Positions 35,401 through 44,350 of a stretch of DNA of 64,000 nucleotides are shown here, in pieces. The notes under the pieces were generated by a model. It was given only the letters and a program-made list of their open reading frames with translations, was not told where the DNA came from and searched no databases. Position 1 is the stretch's first letter; each line of letters opens with the position of its first letter. The position numbers and the translations under genes are program-made. Origin of the DNA: Dasyornis broadbenti (Eukaryota > Chordata > Aves > Passeriformes > Dasyornithidae); the NCBI GenBank assembly GCA_013397935.1, contig VZRN01005629.1:186001-250000 (forward strand). The letters run 5' to 3'.

Positions 35401-37797
35401 TGGGTGCATGTCATCACCCTGGCCTCCAAGGCAGAAATCCTTGTCTTTGAAAGATGTGCTAAGATTGGATACAGACACAAGTGAGAGCAGTTTTGTGATC
35501 CACAGCACAGGCTGTTTTTGATATGCTAGGTATGTGAAAATGTCAAAGAGCAGTCATTCCTAAATTATTTCAAGTTCTCTAAACAGACTGTTCGTGTGAC
35601 TTTTCATATCCCAGATTAGAACATTTTCAGGTGTTCTTACTTGACAACTTTCCGTTTATGTAAACACGTGATGGATTTTGAAGTGCTTTTATCCCTGAAG
35701 ATGTGGGATGTCTGAAATATCTATTGTGGTGCAGGCTCAGAAATACCTGGTTTGTGCTTTCTTCCTTCATTTGCAGGTGAAGCTCTACAAAAGTGAAAAT
35801 CTTGACAACCCAATTCATACAGTCAACTTAGGCCTATCCCTGTTTTTCCATTTCCCACCACTACTCCGAGATGGAGAGGTAAGAATATTGCTGGAAAATT
35901 AGCTTAGATCACTTTATTTTTTTTCTGTAAGGACCCTGAAGAGTAATTTGTGGTGTGCCTGCAGAGCTGTATTGACACTGGGCTAACCAGTATCTTGGAG
36001 GATTTGAAGCCTGTTTATCTGACTTTTGCCTTTAAATGTGATTTTGTCTCTGACTGCTCCTACTGCTGTAGCCTGAGTGTATTTTTTATCCACAGAATTA
36101 CATGGTGCTCCTGGATTCTACGTTGCCTAAATCTCAGTATGACTATACCCTGCCTCAAGTTTCTTTTACTGCCATTGGATATCATAAGCACATTACACTG
36201 GTCTTCAGTCCCACTGTAAGTACTAAATATTTCTATGTTCCAGTGTTCACCTTGGGAGCAGTATTTGGTGTTATAACCTGCATGTATTTTGTGCTCTTGG
36301 CCAAGCTTTCTGTTAAGAGTAAATATAAAGAGGTTTATGAGTGGCATTAAAGTGTCAATCCGTTTGGATTTGCTGGGTGTTCAGTTGCCAGTGGAACAGG
36401 AGGGAAACATGAAACAACAGCAGGAAATGAAGGGTGTAGATGTGCCTGAAAGGTTCTGTGCTGGCATGGCTGCTGTAGTAGTATCACTACTGGGGTCACA
36501 GAGGTGTGGGACAGGTAAATCAAATCACACCAGGCTGACTGTAATTGGAGACCGACCATCAATGAATTGGCTTTACAAAGCATGAACCTCAGGAAGAGGG
36601 TAATACATGAGTGACTGATCCAGAGGGTGGCTTTGAAGTGGAAAGTAAAGTAAATCTTAGAGCAGCAGTTGGAAGGAAGTCAGATGAGAAGGGCTGGATG
36701 TGCCACATGATCCTATTGCTGATGTTTCTTAGAGCTGAGGGATTTCACAGTCAACTGTTCTATAAAAAGATAAAATCCATGATCTGCACTGTTTCCAGAG
36801 AAAGCTGCCTGAACAAGATATTGCCCAAGGATCTTACATTGCGTTACCGCTGACGCTGCTCCTGCTGTTGGCTGGTTACAACCATGATAAGGTGGGTCAG
36901 GCGTGGTTTTGCTCTCATCCCAATATTATTGTCCTATCAGTGAATACATTGTATTGTGCAAAGGGAGGGTTTGTCGGGTTGTTATCTAGAGAGACATGCA
37001 GGCACTGTCTCCTGTGTGATATATGGTAAGAACAGCCACAATGTAGCCATGTTTTTTGGACAATTACCTTCCTTTAAAAAAACTTAATGTGAAGGTAAGT
37101 TCATGCCATGGCTGAGTTTTGGCTTCTCATTTGGTGGGTCTGAGAAGAAACCAATACAGCAGCATTCAAAGTCAGGTAGCCAGACTCAATGATAATAGGA
37201 ATGAAAATAATTATTTTATTGGCTTCAGGAACAATCAGACTGGAAAAAGTTTTGCAAGTCTTCAAGTCTAGCCTCTTTAGCTTTATACTCTCCCTAGTTC
37301 AAAAGCTCTCAAGAGGAGTACGAATACCTTCTATATAACCTCCTCTGTCTTTGTTATCAAGCTGTGCTCTTCTAGTCTTTTGTGATATGACTGGATTTCT
37401 GTTTTACCAGGAAGAGAAATGAAATTTGTCTGTGCAGTTTGATTTCCTCTCAAACAATCACTTTAAGTTTTGATTATCAGAAATTCCCAGATGTTTGGGT
37501 TGATTCCTCCCCAAGATTTGCTGTCATATTCTGATGTCTTTGTATGTGTGCCATTTATGCAATAGGTTCTGTTTGTTAGGGGCTACATGTCTAAAGAATG
37601 ATACCATTCAGACCTTACTTACCAGTGTAACCACAAATGGCTTTCGTTTTTTTTTTCCCCCCCAGCTTATTCCCTTACTGCTCCAGCTGACAACTCGACT
37701 GCAAGGAGTGCGTGCTCTTGGACAGACAGGCTCTGACACTGGGGGCTCAGAGGATGCAAAGAGACAAACGAAAAAACAGAAGATGAGACGGACGTGA
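14294..37797 (+). CDS. NOMO1: NOMO1 (nodal modulator, ER translocon-associated), 31 exons
   Basis: Complete gene on the plus strand. NOMO is a large single-pass ER membrane protein with a lumenal chain of beta-sandwich (Ig-like / carboxypeptidase-regulatory-like) domains. It forms the nicalin-TMEM147-NOMO (BOS) complex at the Sec61 multipass translocon and was first described as a Nodal-pathway modulator (family knowledge). Exons 2-31 sum to 1165 codons plus stop, and the reading phase is consistent across every junction. They align from IKLYTKHGTLKYQTDCAPNN to the C-terminal KKQKMRRT with the human protein (about 1222 aa). Exon 1 supplies SEDIVVGCGGFVKSDVEIN. The residues before it are not a recognisable signal peptide, probably because of an assembly gap at the N at 14403. 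A hydrophobic segment at about 1168-1182 (YIALPLTLLLLLAG) is the membrane anchor. Birds appear to have one NOMO; the human copies are recent. Confidence 0.97.
14403..14403. other. Undetermined base (N), probable hidden gap in NOMO1 exon 1
   Basis: A single N inside a GC-rich run, 13 bases before the codon block for the mature NOMO N-terminus. A one-base N in otherwise clean sequence suggests a collapsed gap. The other N (19391) shows clear signs of this. Confidence 0.6.
14760..14849 (+). CDS. NOMO1: NOMO1 exon 2
   Basis: 90 nt, phase 0, residues 65-94, IKLYTKHGTLKYQTDCAPNN onward to PLYDK. Acceptor TTTTAG, donor AAG|GTAAGA. Completes the first beta-sandwich strands. Confidence 0.97.
15454..15506 (-). 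mobile_element. CR1 LINE 3'-end fragment in NOMO1 intron 2
   Basis: AGAATGGTTTGGATTGGAAA and TCATCTAGTCCAACC match the reverse complement of the bird CR1 3' end. It is a short, diverged fragment, so the element points to the minus strand. Confidence 0.8.
16065..16110 (+). CDS. NOMO1: NOMO1 exon 3
   Basis: 46 nt, ends in phase 1. GDFMLKIEPPLGWSF, matching human GDFILKIEPPLGWSF. Donor TTTTG|GTAAGT. Confidence 0.96.
16545..16645 (+). CDS. NOMO1: NOMO1 exon 4
   Basis: 101 nt, residues about 110-143: EPTSVDIHVDGINDICTKGG, then DINFVFTGFSVNGK. Donor AAG|GTTAGA. Confidence 0.97.
16769..16875 (+). CDS. NOMO1: NOMO1 exon 5
   Basis: 107 nt: VLSKGQTLGPAGVQVVLRNA to ITQPGGK (last codon split AA|G). 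A beta-sandwich repeat segment. Confidence 0.96.
17065..17137 (+). CDS. NOMO1: NOMO1 exon 6
   Basis: 73 nt: FAFFKVLPGEYEIFASHPTW to MLKE. Non-consensus but valid donor GAG|GTCAGA. Confidence 0.95.
17660..17812 (+). CDS. NOMO1: NOMO1 exon 7
   Basis: 153 nt, phase 0: SKTVVRVTSSNAYAASPLIV, GYNVSGSVRSDGEPMKGVMF, ending SLVSKE. The NVS sequon is retained. Confidence 0.97.
18492..18629 (+). CDS. NOMO1: NOMO1 exon 8
   Basis: 138 nt, phase 0: DVVGCNISPVDGFQSRDESL to LPSGKYTV. Acceptor CTACAG, donor GTG|GTAAGC. Confidence 0.97.
19156..19245 (+). CDS. NOMO1: NOMO1 exon 9
   Basis: 90 nt, phase 0: IPFYRGERITFDVAPSRLDF to SLQIE. Donor GAG|GTAAGG. Confidence 0.97.
19334..19466. repeat. Near-exact repeat flanking a single N in NOMO1 intron 9; probable assembly artefact
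   Basis: CTTCTTTGTAAGAAGTTGAG... occurs at 19334-19369 and again at about 19393-19428. TGTAGAAGATAGTTTCTAGTG occurs at 19370-19390 and 19446-19466, with N at 19391. The second copy holds 17 extra bases between the two blocks. This pattern fits two overlapping contig ends joined with a one-base gap marker. Confidence 0.85.
19931..20036 (+). CDS. NOMO1: NOMO1 exon 10
   Basis: 106 nt, leaves in phase 1: PVFHVMGFSVTGRVLNGPEG, then ATVTLNNQIK. Donor AAAG|GTATGC. Confidence 0.97.
20459..20609 (+). CDS. NOMO1: NOMO1 exon 11
   Basis: 151 nt: VKTKADGSFRLENITTGTYT, AHOLOG-like helix-free segment ending IAPNTPQLADIIATG. The NIT sequon is retained. Donor GG|GTAAGG. Confidence 0.96.
21724..21901 (+). 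CDS. NOMO1: NOMO1 exon 12
   Basis: 178 nt: GFSVCGRISVTRFPDTVKQI to FCFKAKSGTYNVQ. Donor CAG|GTAAGA. Confidence 0.97.
22123..22264 (+). CDS. NOMO1: NOMO1 exon 13
   Basis: 142 nt: VVIPEAETRAGLALKPKMFL, TVTDRPVMDVTFSQFLASVS, ending KISCL and phase 1. Confidence 0.97.
22757..22798. repeat. 21-bp tandem duplication in NOMO1 intron 13
   Basis: TTACCCACTGATTTTACCAGA is followed at once by the same unit with one substitution. Confidence 0.85.
23160..23291 (+). CDS. NOMO1: NOMO1 exon 14 (GC-rich)
   Basis: 132 nt: DACGDLMVTLQSVSRQGEKR to VLPGKYK. By my count 37 of 44 full codons end in G or C, unlike most NOMO1 exons here, and the flanking intron ends are also GC-rich. Confidence 0.96.
24074..24210 (+). 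CDS. NOMO1: NOMO1 exon 15
   Basis: 137 nt: VSIVHEDWCWKNKSLELEVL to RCSLSHAITL. Acceptor TTCTAG, donor CTG|GTACGT. The NKS sequon is retained. Confidence 0.97.
24485..24572 (+). CDS. NOMO1: NOMO1 exon 16
   Basis: 88 nt: EFYQDGNGPENVGVYNLSKG then INRFCLSKP, leaving in phase 1. Confidence 0.96.
25031..25094 (+). CDS. NOMO1: NOMO1 exon 17
   Basis: 64 nt: GVYEVTPRSCHQFEHDYYTY then DT (last codon split AC|A). Another GC3-rich exon. Confidence 0.95.
26142..26237 (+). CDS. NOMO1: NOMO1 exon 18
   Basis: 96 nt: SSPSILTLTAVRHHVLGTIV to VTVTIK (split AA|G). It is followed by a 2.06-kb intron (26238-28299) in which I see only an A-run near 27977. Confidence 0.96.
28300..28509 (+). CDS. NOMO1: NOMO1 exon 19
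   Basis: 210 nt: SSIDSEPALVLGPLKSVQEL, then a charged helical insert with REQQLAEIESRRQEREKKGQ and TKPPVQEMVEELQGPF to SYWAR. The charged stretch is four residues shorter than in human. Confidence 0.97.
28809..28891 (+). CDS. NOMO1: NOMO1 exon 20
   Basis: 83 nt: SGEKITVTPSSKELLFYPPY then VEAVVSG; leaves in phase 1. Confidence 0.96.
29878..30037 (+). CDS. NOMO1: NOMO1 exon 21
   Basis: 160 nt: ESCPGKLIEIHGKAGLFLEG to ITVFTDDKGTYS. The acceptor is weak (GACCAAG, little pyrimidine), but the phase fit and protein match fix the boundary. Confidence 0.94.
30162..30288 (+). CDS. NOMO1: NOMO1 exon 22
   Basis: 127 nt: VGPLHSDLEYTITGQKEGFV to AFALAGVTFE. The acceptor is TTGAAG, unusual but supported by frame and homology; the upstream intron is only 124 nt. 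Confidence 0.94.
30894..31007 (+). CDS. NOMO1: NOMO1 exon 23
   Basis: 114 nt, phase 0: IRSEDDQALAGVLLSLSGGV to MLTFSNL. Donor CTG|GTAAGT. Confidence 0.96.
31652..31779 (+). CDS. NOMO1: NOMO1 exon 24
   Basis: 128 nt: SPGQYYFKPMMKEFRFEPSS to GYRTAYS. Very close to human. Donor AG|GTCAGT. Confidence 0.97.
32385..32526 (+). CDS. NOMO1: NOMO1 exon 25
   Basis: 142 nt: CYGTVSSLNGEPEQGVSVEA to EEGKFRLRGLR. Acceptor CTCTAG, donor CGG|GTAAGG. Confidence 0.97.
33343..33426 (+). CDS. NOMO1: NOMO1 exon 26
   Basis: 84 nt, phase 0: PGCVYHVQLKAEGNDHIERA to HRAIE. Confidence 0.96.
34317..34427 (+). CDS. NOMO1: NOMO1 exon 27
   Basis: 111 nt, phase 0: VGNSDIDDVNIIAFRQINQF then DLSGNVITASEYLSTLC. Confidence 0.96.
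35777..35878 (+). CDS. NOMO1: NOMO1 exon 28
   Basis: 102 nt, phase 0: VKLYKSENLDNPIHTVNLGL then SLFFHFPPLLRDGE. Confidence 0.97.
36096..36215 (+). CDS. NOMO1: NOMO1 exon 29
   Basis: 120 nt, phase 0: NYMVLLDSTLPKSQYDYTLP to HITLVFSPT. The donor ACT|GTAAGT is consensus, but the frame stays open for 44 codons into the intron. Confidence 0.96.
36216..36350 (+). other. Intronic open extension of NOMO1 exon 29: possible alternative membrane anchor
   Basis: If the intron is retained, 44 further codons follow before a TAA. They include a hydrophobic stretch (FTLGAVFGVITCMYFVLLA) and then a basic tail (KLSVKSKYK). This looks like a single-pass anchor with a cytosolic tail, which would replace the one in exons 30-31. 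I see no good poly(A) signal close downstream, and chance is possible. Confidence 0.35.
36799..36891 (+). CDS. NOMO1: NOMO1 exon 30 (membrane anchor)
   Basis: 93 nt, phase 0: RKLPEQDIAQGSY, then the hydrophobic IALPLTLLLLLAGY and NHDK. This is the C-terminal transmembrane segment. Donor AAG|GTGGGT. Confidence 0.96.
37666..37797 (+). CDS. NOMO1: NOMO1 exon 31 (last, stop codon)
   Basis: 132 nt including TGA at 37795-37797: LIPLLLQLTTRLQGVRALGQ to a lysine/arginine-rich end KKQKMRRT. Long T/C tract before the acceptor. The basic tail would face the cytosol. Confidence 0.97.
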   Translation, partial: LIPLLLQLTTRLQGVRALGQTGSDTGGSEDAKRQTKKQKMRRT

Positions 37798-38745
37798 GAT
37801 GAAAGGAAGCATTGTATGAAGTGGTGCTCTGTCAAACTGGAGCCTGAGGAGGCAAAGCCACTAAAACACATTTTTGTTGAATTTCCAGACTTGACATTTT
37901 CGTTTTTACTACATGAGCACCATTTGTCACATTAGCTCCATTTTGGCTGTAAATTTTCTATGGAGTCTATAGATTTCCTTGTTATAAAGTGATTAAATGA
38001 ATGCCTCTGCTGTCACTGTGAGTGCATCTCTCATACTTGAAGACAATTAATGTTTTTTTTTTTCCTTTTCATTGGAACAGGTCATGCTGTCCTTATTAAT
38101 GATTTATAAAAGCAGTGATAATAGACTACTCAATTTTGGTTTCAGTCTCTGGATTCTGGGATGATTTTTCCTTACCTTTTGAAATACCCACTTTACAGAA
38201 GCAGCACACAGGGATTCTACAAAATCAGTGTTGCTTGAAACAAAGTTTTAGGGGACATAGCTGGACTGGTGAATCATGTCATTGTCACTTGCAGTTCAGC
38301 AGCTTAGTGGAAGAGTGTCTGATTTCAGTTCTTGTCCAGTGATTATGCTATCTTTGATTGAGTTTTTGCCTGATGAAGACAAATTCTCGATGTCAGGTAA
38401 AGGTAGTTGTTAATATCAGGTAAGTTCTGATGTTCCTATTGCAAAAGCAGTGTTTCTATTCTAGTTTCATATCCAGTGTGATCTCTTTAGACCTCCAGTA
38501 TTCCTGAGGTGGCTCCAGCTGGCTGCACTATTCTTTCTAAAGTTGTACTGTGTTCTTGATGTTACCCATTCACCTATGGTGGTCACATCTTCTGCTCAGG
38601 CCATGCACAGAGTTTTTCCCAATTAATGATTGATTTTTATTTTTTTACCTTTTTTTAACTATAAGGAATGTGAGCTTTTTGAAATCTCCAATGTGTACAG
38701 TCCCAATAATGTAGTCTGTAATAAATAACTGTTTCTTACAGGCTA
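37798..38745 (+). other. NOMO1: NOMO1 3' UTR
   Basis: Non-coding sequence after the stop codon, up to the first strong poly(A) signal. An ATTAAA at 37992 could give a short form. The length is inferred from signals only. Confidence 0.7.
38720..38725 (+). terminator. NOMO1: NOMO1 poly(A) signal AATAAA
   Basis: Canonical AATAAA about 920 nt after the stop, with a T-rich stretch following. Another AATAAA lies at 38823-38828, and ATTAAA at 37992-37997. Confidence 0.65.
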
Positions 38746-41700
38746 TCATTCGATTCTTGCTTGAAGTAGGTAGTTGGACATACGCAGTTTAAATGTTAAT
38801 GGGGCTTTTTATTGACAAATACAATAAAGGTTAACAGAGCAACTGAAGATACACATAAATGCTTGCAAATATTGCAAAGATATTGGTACTGCCAGTAAGT
38901 GGCAATGTTTCTCTTTTACAGTACTTGAAATAAAGTACCCATACATTTAAATGTTTAAGCGTACAAACCGTATCATTCTTAGAAATTTGGGTGCTGAAGG
39001 TTTTGTGCTGGTTTTGTTTCACCTTCCAAAAGTTTGGGCCTAAATAATTATAATTTCATTCAGTGATGATTCTAATGTCTCAGAGGGAAATTTTGTCAAG
39101 ACCACAATAAGAATGTAGAATGTTGATAAAGCATTATGTATAGAGCCTGAGACGAAGCTCTAATAAATTATTATGCTCTCTACTTAATGACTTTGAATTC
39201 TATATTGCTGTGGTGAAATATATGGATGTTTTCAGTACATTTTTATTTTGAGCTGATGAATGTTAAGAAAGTTACCGCTACTTTGGGGAATGTATGAGGA
39301 AGAAATGCACATATCCAGGTGCCTCGAACGAGTTCTAGATATTCTGATCTCTGAACTGTGAGACTGACTGATGATTGAACTTTAAAGATTGGAACTGCTG
39401 TTAATAAAAAGAAAAAAAGAAAAGTGTTAATTCTTGCTAATTTAATGTCTTCTTCTAAATCCAGGATTTGCCCAGTGTCTCTTATCAAAATTGTCTTTGC
39501 CTTCTGTAGCACACTTGTGACTGATTTAGAGTTTCATGTTTTGAGGTTTATTCTGCTTTAGAAGTGTTAATTCCTAACAAAAACTATAGCTTGAAGTTTC
39601 TCACTTGACAGAGAAATCTTGGTGCTCTTTCAGAAAACAGGGAAAATTAAGCATGAGATAATTTTCTAAAGCAGAACTAAATGTCAGGAAATCAATATCT
39701 CCAATAATTTATAGAAACCAGTAGTCAGATACACAGACCCAGGCAGAAAAATGAGTGTGGTCTTTGCAATGCCCAGAGCCAGAACCATAAAGCAGTAGAG
39801 ACAGACAGGTCTGTCTGTGGGTGCTACCTGGAGGGTTGCTACAGATGTGGGGTGTGCAGGGGCTGTACCTGGCACCTGTGCCGTGCTCCCAGCCCTTCAG
39901 CACAGCCCTGCTGGGGGTGGCTGTGCCCTGCTGCTGTAACAGAGCTCTAGAGCATGGACAGGATCCCTTTTGTACAGCAGAAAGGGTGCATTCAGGTCAG
40001 GGCTGCCTTCTGTTCTCCTGGGTTGAACACTTAGTAATCACTCACTCTGCATACCTGAGGTTTGAGTTTGTGCTCTTAAAACTAAAACTTCAGTACTCGT
40101 TGGACTGGCCTTTTCCGTGTTATTGAAAATGTTAGTTAAAGCTGCTTGTTGCATCATTCATTAATTTATGTTAATGCAGAGAATAAATGCAGGATGGGAC
40201 TAACATTATGTTGACTTACTAGAAATCTTTCGAGACAGCGTTTGTTATTGTTTTTTGCTGGCGCAGTAGTGAAAAATTATTAATTCATTTGCTTGGTGAA
40301 TTAAATATGGGCAAATGGCTGAATTCTGTGGGAAATGAGAGTAAGGCCCTCTGGATAAAGATAGCATTGCATGTTACTTATCTTTTTCTGTCAAAAGTAA
40401 CAATATTACATATATTTGGCTGATTCATCAGTGATGCACAAAACTATTAAGATTGAAATGGATCATTAATACTGAGTTTCACAATTTCTTTATAGATGGT
40501 TCAGCTTAATTTCTAAATTTCTTTATTAGATGGCTGTCACACTCCAAACCCAAGTATATTTGATTAGCATGAGCAACAATGTTAAAGATACAGCAATTTA
40601 AAAAGACAAATGTGCTTTAAAAGCAAGAAAACAAAACATTTAAAATAGAGAGCTCAGTGCTTCCCTTCCTAGTGAGGGTAGGATTTTAGTGACTAAAATC
40701 TGTGTTGCTTTATGTGCTGATAAAGTGACCGAGGCTCCCCACCTCCTACCAGGTTACTTTTCACTCAGCAGAATATGAACCTTGCCAACTTCTCTAACCC
40801 ACCAAGGAAAGAAAGAGATTAAATTTAAGTCAGTCAAGGCTGACAGCAAACAGGCCATCCTCTGACATGGCACTTCAGTGCTGTGGTGTTATCCTTACAT
40901 ACTCTCCTTTGTATCAGCAAACATCCATACTGGGAAAATAAACAGGCAAAGCTGTGGGCCTTCAGCATTGCCCATCTGAGACAGCACTTTGATTCCTGCT
41001 GCTGTTCTTCTTCATGTGAATTTTGTTCCTCAGATGCTGTAAGTGCAACTGTAGAATTAGCAATTCTAATAAATAATGAGTACCCCCTGAGCCCTCTGCT
41101 GAGGAAACGCAGACTAAGCAGTGAGGCTTTTGAAAATCGAGGTTTTTGAAGCTTTTTAAAAATCCTGCCAGACATCCAAGTAACTGACTTGTCCAGGAAA
41201 GCTGAGGCTGAATGTGGAATTGAACCCAGAGATGATTGGTGTCTAATTTTCCTGCTATTCAGTATTCCTTGCTTTGTACAGCATCTGTATGTCTATTTTT
41301 GTCCACTCGGAGAGTAATTTAAATTGGGCTTTTTGCAAAGGTAAATGCAATGAAATGAGTGATGTAGAAAAGGCCTGAAAGGCAGCAAATTTCCTGAGCT
41401 GGGGTCAACAGCATTGGCCCACATCACACCCAGTGGTGGGTTCGCTTTGTGTGTGGTAAGTCATGTTTTCCTTGCAGATAGATTAGTACCTTTAGAAAAT
41501 CCCTGAAAGTCCAGTAAATCAATTTCTGATGCATTATTGACTGATGCTAGAATTCTTATTTTTAATTTTTTTTTCTTTTAAAAGAATATCAATGAGTTTG
41601 ATCTCTGCCATTCTGTCATTTATTTAAACCTGGAACAGGCCCATACGTCCTTGTACAAATGAAGAACAGCTCAAGCCTGATTAGCATTCCCTGAGCCTGC

Positions 41701-42959
41701 ATGGATTATTATTAGCAACTTTTCCCCCTTGAATGTTTACAGAGCCTTTGTGAGCTTTTTACATCAGTTAGTTTGTTCATTCAATTTTCTATTGTGCCTT
41801 TTGTAATTGCCTTCTATCTATATTTTATATGTTGTTGCTCTACTCCAGTAACTTTCATTATCACTTTTAGCTTTGCTATTGCTGGGATCAACCTGATTGC
41901 ATTATTTACTCTGTTTGCTTTAAATATCACTTTTTCCTTGTTCTTTCCCCTCCTCTCCCACCACCTTTCTGGGAATATTTGAGCTTAGCAATATGATGCT
42001 GTCTGAAGTCTTATTTGTTAGCTTCATAGCCTAGGACCATGATTGCTTGAAGCCAAATGATACATTATCATAAAACACTAAGCACCCACCAGACCATTAT
42101 TGAATTTGTCATAGCTACGAGCTCAAAGCACAGTGAAAGATAAACTTGTTTTCTACTGCCTGTGGAAGTCGCAGGTTGATTCCTCCTTTAATTCTCATTT
42201 TTGTCAATACCAGAATAATTAAATCCCCATCACAAAGACCAGTTTCTTCACAGCTCTCTCATCACAGTGAATCCAGCTACTTTTTTTGAGCATAGGGTTG
42301 TAGTAAAACAAAACAAACTTCCACTCCAAGCCTTCCTGCATGTTCATGTGCTCTATTGCCTACCAGAGGCTCTGCTCCCTGCAAAAGGAGAGGGTGGGAT
42401 GCTGCCCAAGCCCTCCTCTCCCCTTTTCTCAACGTGATGTGTGACAGATGTGGACAATTGCTCTTTGCAGACAAACTCCAGAGTTCATTAAGTGCATAAG
42501 GGGCCTGGGGATGTCGTTTCCTGTTCCACAGACAGGCCTGACAAAGTTCAACCAGCACCTGCCATTCCCGGCCCATCCAAACCAGCCGTCTTTGTCACTG
42601 GAGGAGTGAAGCCCTTTATTTGCAGAGAGAAAAAAATTACTGTCTTACAATAAACATGGCAATTGGATGCAAATTTTCTTATGCATTTAAAATCAGAAAT
42701 GGAGTTTCCCTTCTGTTCCGCAGTCCAGCTGGATGTGCTGTTATCCTTGGGGAGGCTCAGTGGGATTGCAGAGTCCAAATACAAGCAATGCTCTCTCTCT
42801 AGCATAAGGGAAGGCAAGACCTGGTTTAACTATGAAGTGTCAGCTCTGTAAGGAATCTGATTTGCATGTACATCACAAAACTAAAAAACTCAAACCAGAT
42901 TTATCGTGTACTTCATTACACATGAATATTCAGTAAATTTAACTACTTAATCTACTATT

Positions 42960-43053
42960 TAAGAATTCTGAAGAATCAGTTTTGTTTAATATTGTAGGGA
43001 ATGGGACATTTCTGGTTAAAAATTAATTACTAGAACATAGGACATTTGTGAGG
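42960..43053 (+). repeat. Direct repeat copy A (partner at 43777)
   Basis: GAATTCTGAAGAAT and then an exact 44-nt block (42996-43039, AGGGAATGGGACATTTCTGG...) recur in the same order 817 bp downstream. Confidence 0.85.
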
Positions 43054-43776
43054 TGCTAGAATAAGAATATATAACATTAGAAGATGAAAATCTCTGCTTC
43101 TGTTCCTTGTAATCTGATGCCAGCTCTCCCTGCTCTGTCTTAAATATTTGGAATAGATGACTATTTCACAAATCAGCTGTTGCTTTTTCTGCATCCACTG
43201 CCACAGGGGCAGTGGGTACTCAAACACCCGTTACCAGGCTGCACAGTATCATATCTCCAGAAGACATACTATGCTTCAGAAAATGTTTGTTGTGTAGGTC
43301 CAGGCTCACATTTGGACTTGTGTACAAAGGCTCTGGATGCACCTTCAAGGAGACAGCATGATGCTTCTGGGATCTTGGAAAACGGGTTTGAAAGAAAGCA
43401 AATACAGCCACTGAAAGCCTTAGTTTTGCATCTTCTCCTAAAGCCAGGGGCACGAACTTTATTGATATAAGATAGATCAGAGAGATTTGGTCTTCAAGAC
43501 AACATAACACAGCTCCTGAGTACCTGACAACTTACTTAGTTTCCTTTCTCATCTCATGACCACTTTTTAAGTGCATTGTATCAGTTTTGTTCTCTATACC
43601 ACAAGAGGTGAAGAGCAACAGGTCCATTTTCTTTAGGGTCTTGCAAATCTTGCCTGGTGATATTTATTAGTTTCTGGTTCCTTCTAATTTCCTTCTGCTT
43701 GAAAGAGTAAGACATAAAAGGCCATCTGCATATTTGTACTTCTCAGATGAGGATTATCTCATTTGCAAGGAGCTTA

Positions 43777-43870
43777 ATAGAATTCTGAAGAATGAGCTTT
43801 GTTTATCATTTTAGGGAATGGGACATTTCTGGTTAAAAATTAATTACTAGAACATAACACACTTGTGAGA
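43777..43870 (+). repeat. Direct repeat copy B (partner at 42960)
   Basis: The exact 44-nt block is at 43813-43856. Flanks are similar but diverged (AATCAG versus AATGAG), so it is more than a read error. Confidence 0.85.
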
Positions 43871-44235
43871 CCTTGTCTGGATTGAGAAAAATCCCACATT
43901 CTCAGGAGAGCTATTGGTCCTTTTGTCATTTGTAAAACTGACTTAAAAATGATAGCATTAGTGATTAAAAACTGAAAGAAATAGGTCTCAGAACAACCAA
44001 TGGATTCTCTGGCATATATTAATATATTCTGTTTGGAAAGGTTACCTACATTTATATTCCAGATGAAAATACTTGGTGGCTTTATAGCATGTAATCACAT
44101 TTTTTCCTACAGAAGCTGAGTACTCTGGTTAGCACTGGGAATAGGAATCTAAAAGAAATGGTGATGGATTAAATTAATAAAGAAGTGTTGATTACAATAA
44201 AAAATATTTTAAAAGATTAGAAATAAAGAAACATA

Positions 44236-44350
44236 CCGGATGGGGCTCTGAGCAACCTGTTCTAGTGGAAGGTACCCCTGCCCAGGGCAGGAAGTGGAAC
44301 AAGATGAGTTTTACGGTCCCAAACCAATCCATTCTGTGCTGCTGTGATAT
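44236..44350 (+). mobile_element. CR1 LINE 3' end
   Basis: GGATGGGGCTCTGAGCAACC, TCTAGTGGAAGGTACCCCTG, CCCAGGGCAGG and CCATTCTGTG follow in the order of the bird CR1 3' end. The terminal ATTCTATG-type repeats are degenerate. 5'-truncated, as usual for CR1. Confidence 0.9.

Larger units (their letters stand above)
38746..44235. other. Intergenic DNA, no gene recognised
   Basis: AT-rich sequence with only short open frames and no recognisable protein or spliced exon series. A moderately GC-rich patch at about 39780-40040 has no coding signal I trust. The 817-bp-spaced direct repeat near the right end is listed separately. Confidence 0.6.

Noticed and set aside
36360..36650. Possible degraded retroelement in NOMO1 intron 29
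   Set aside because: Composition hinted at a retrocopy, but I could match no family, ends or poly(A) tail.
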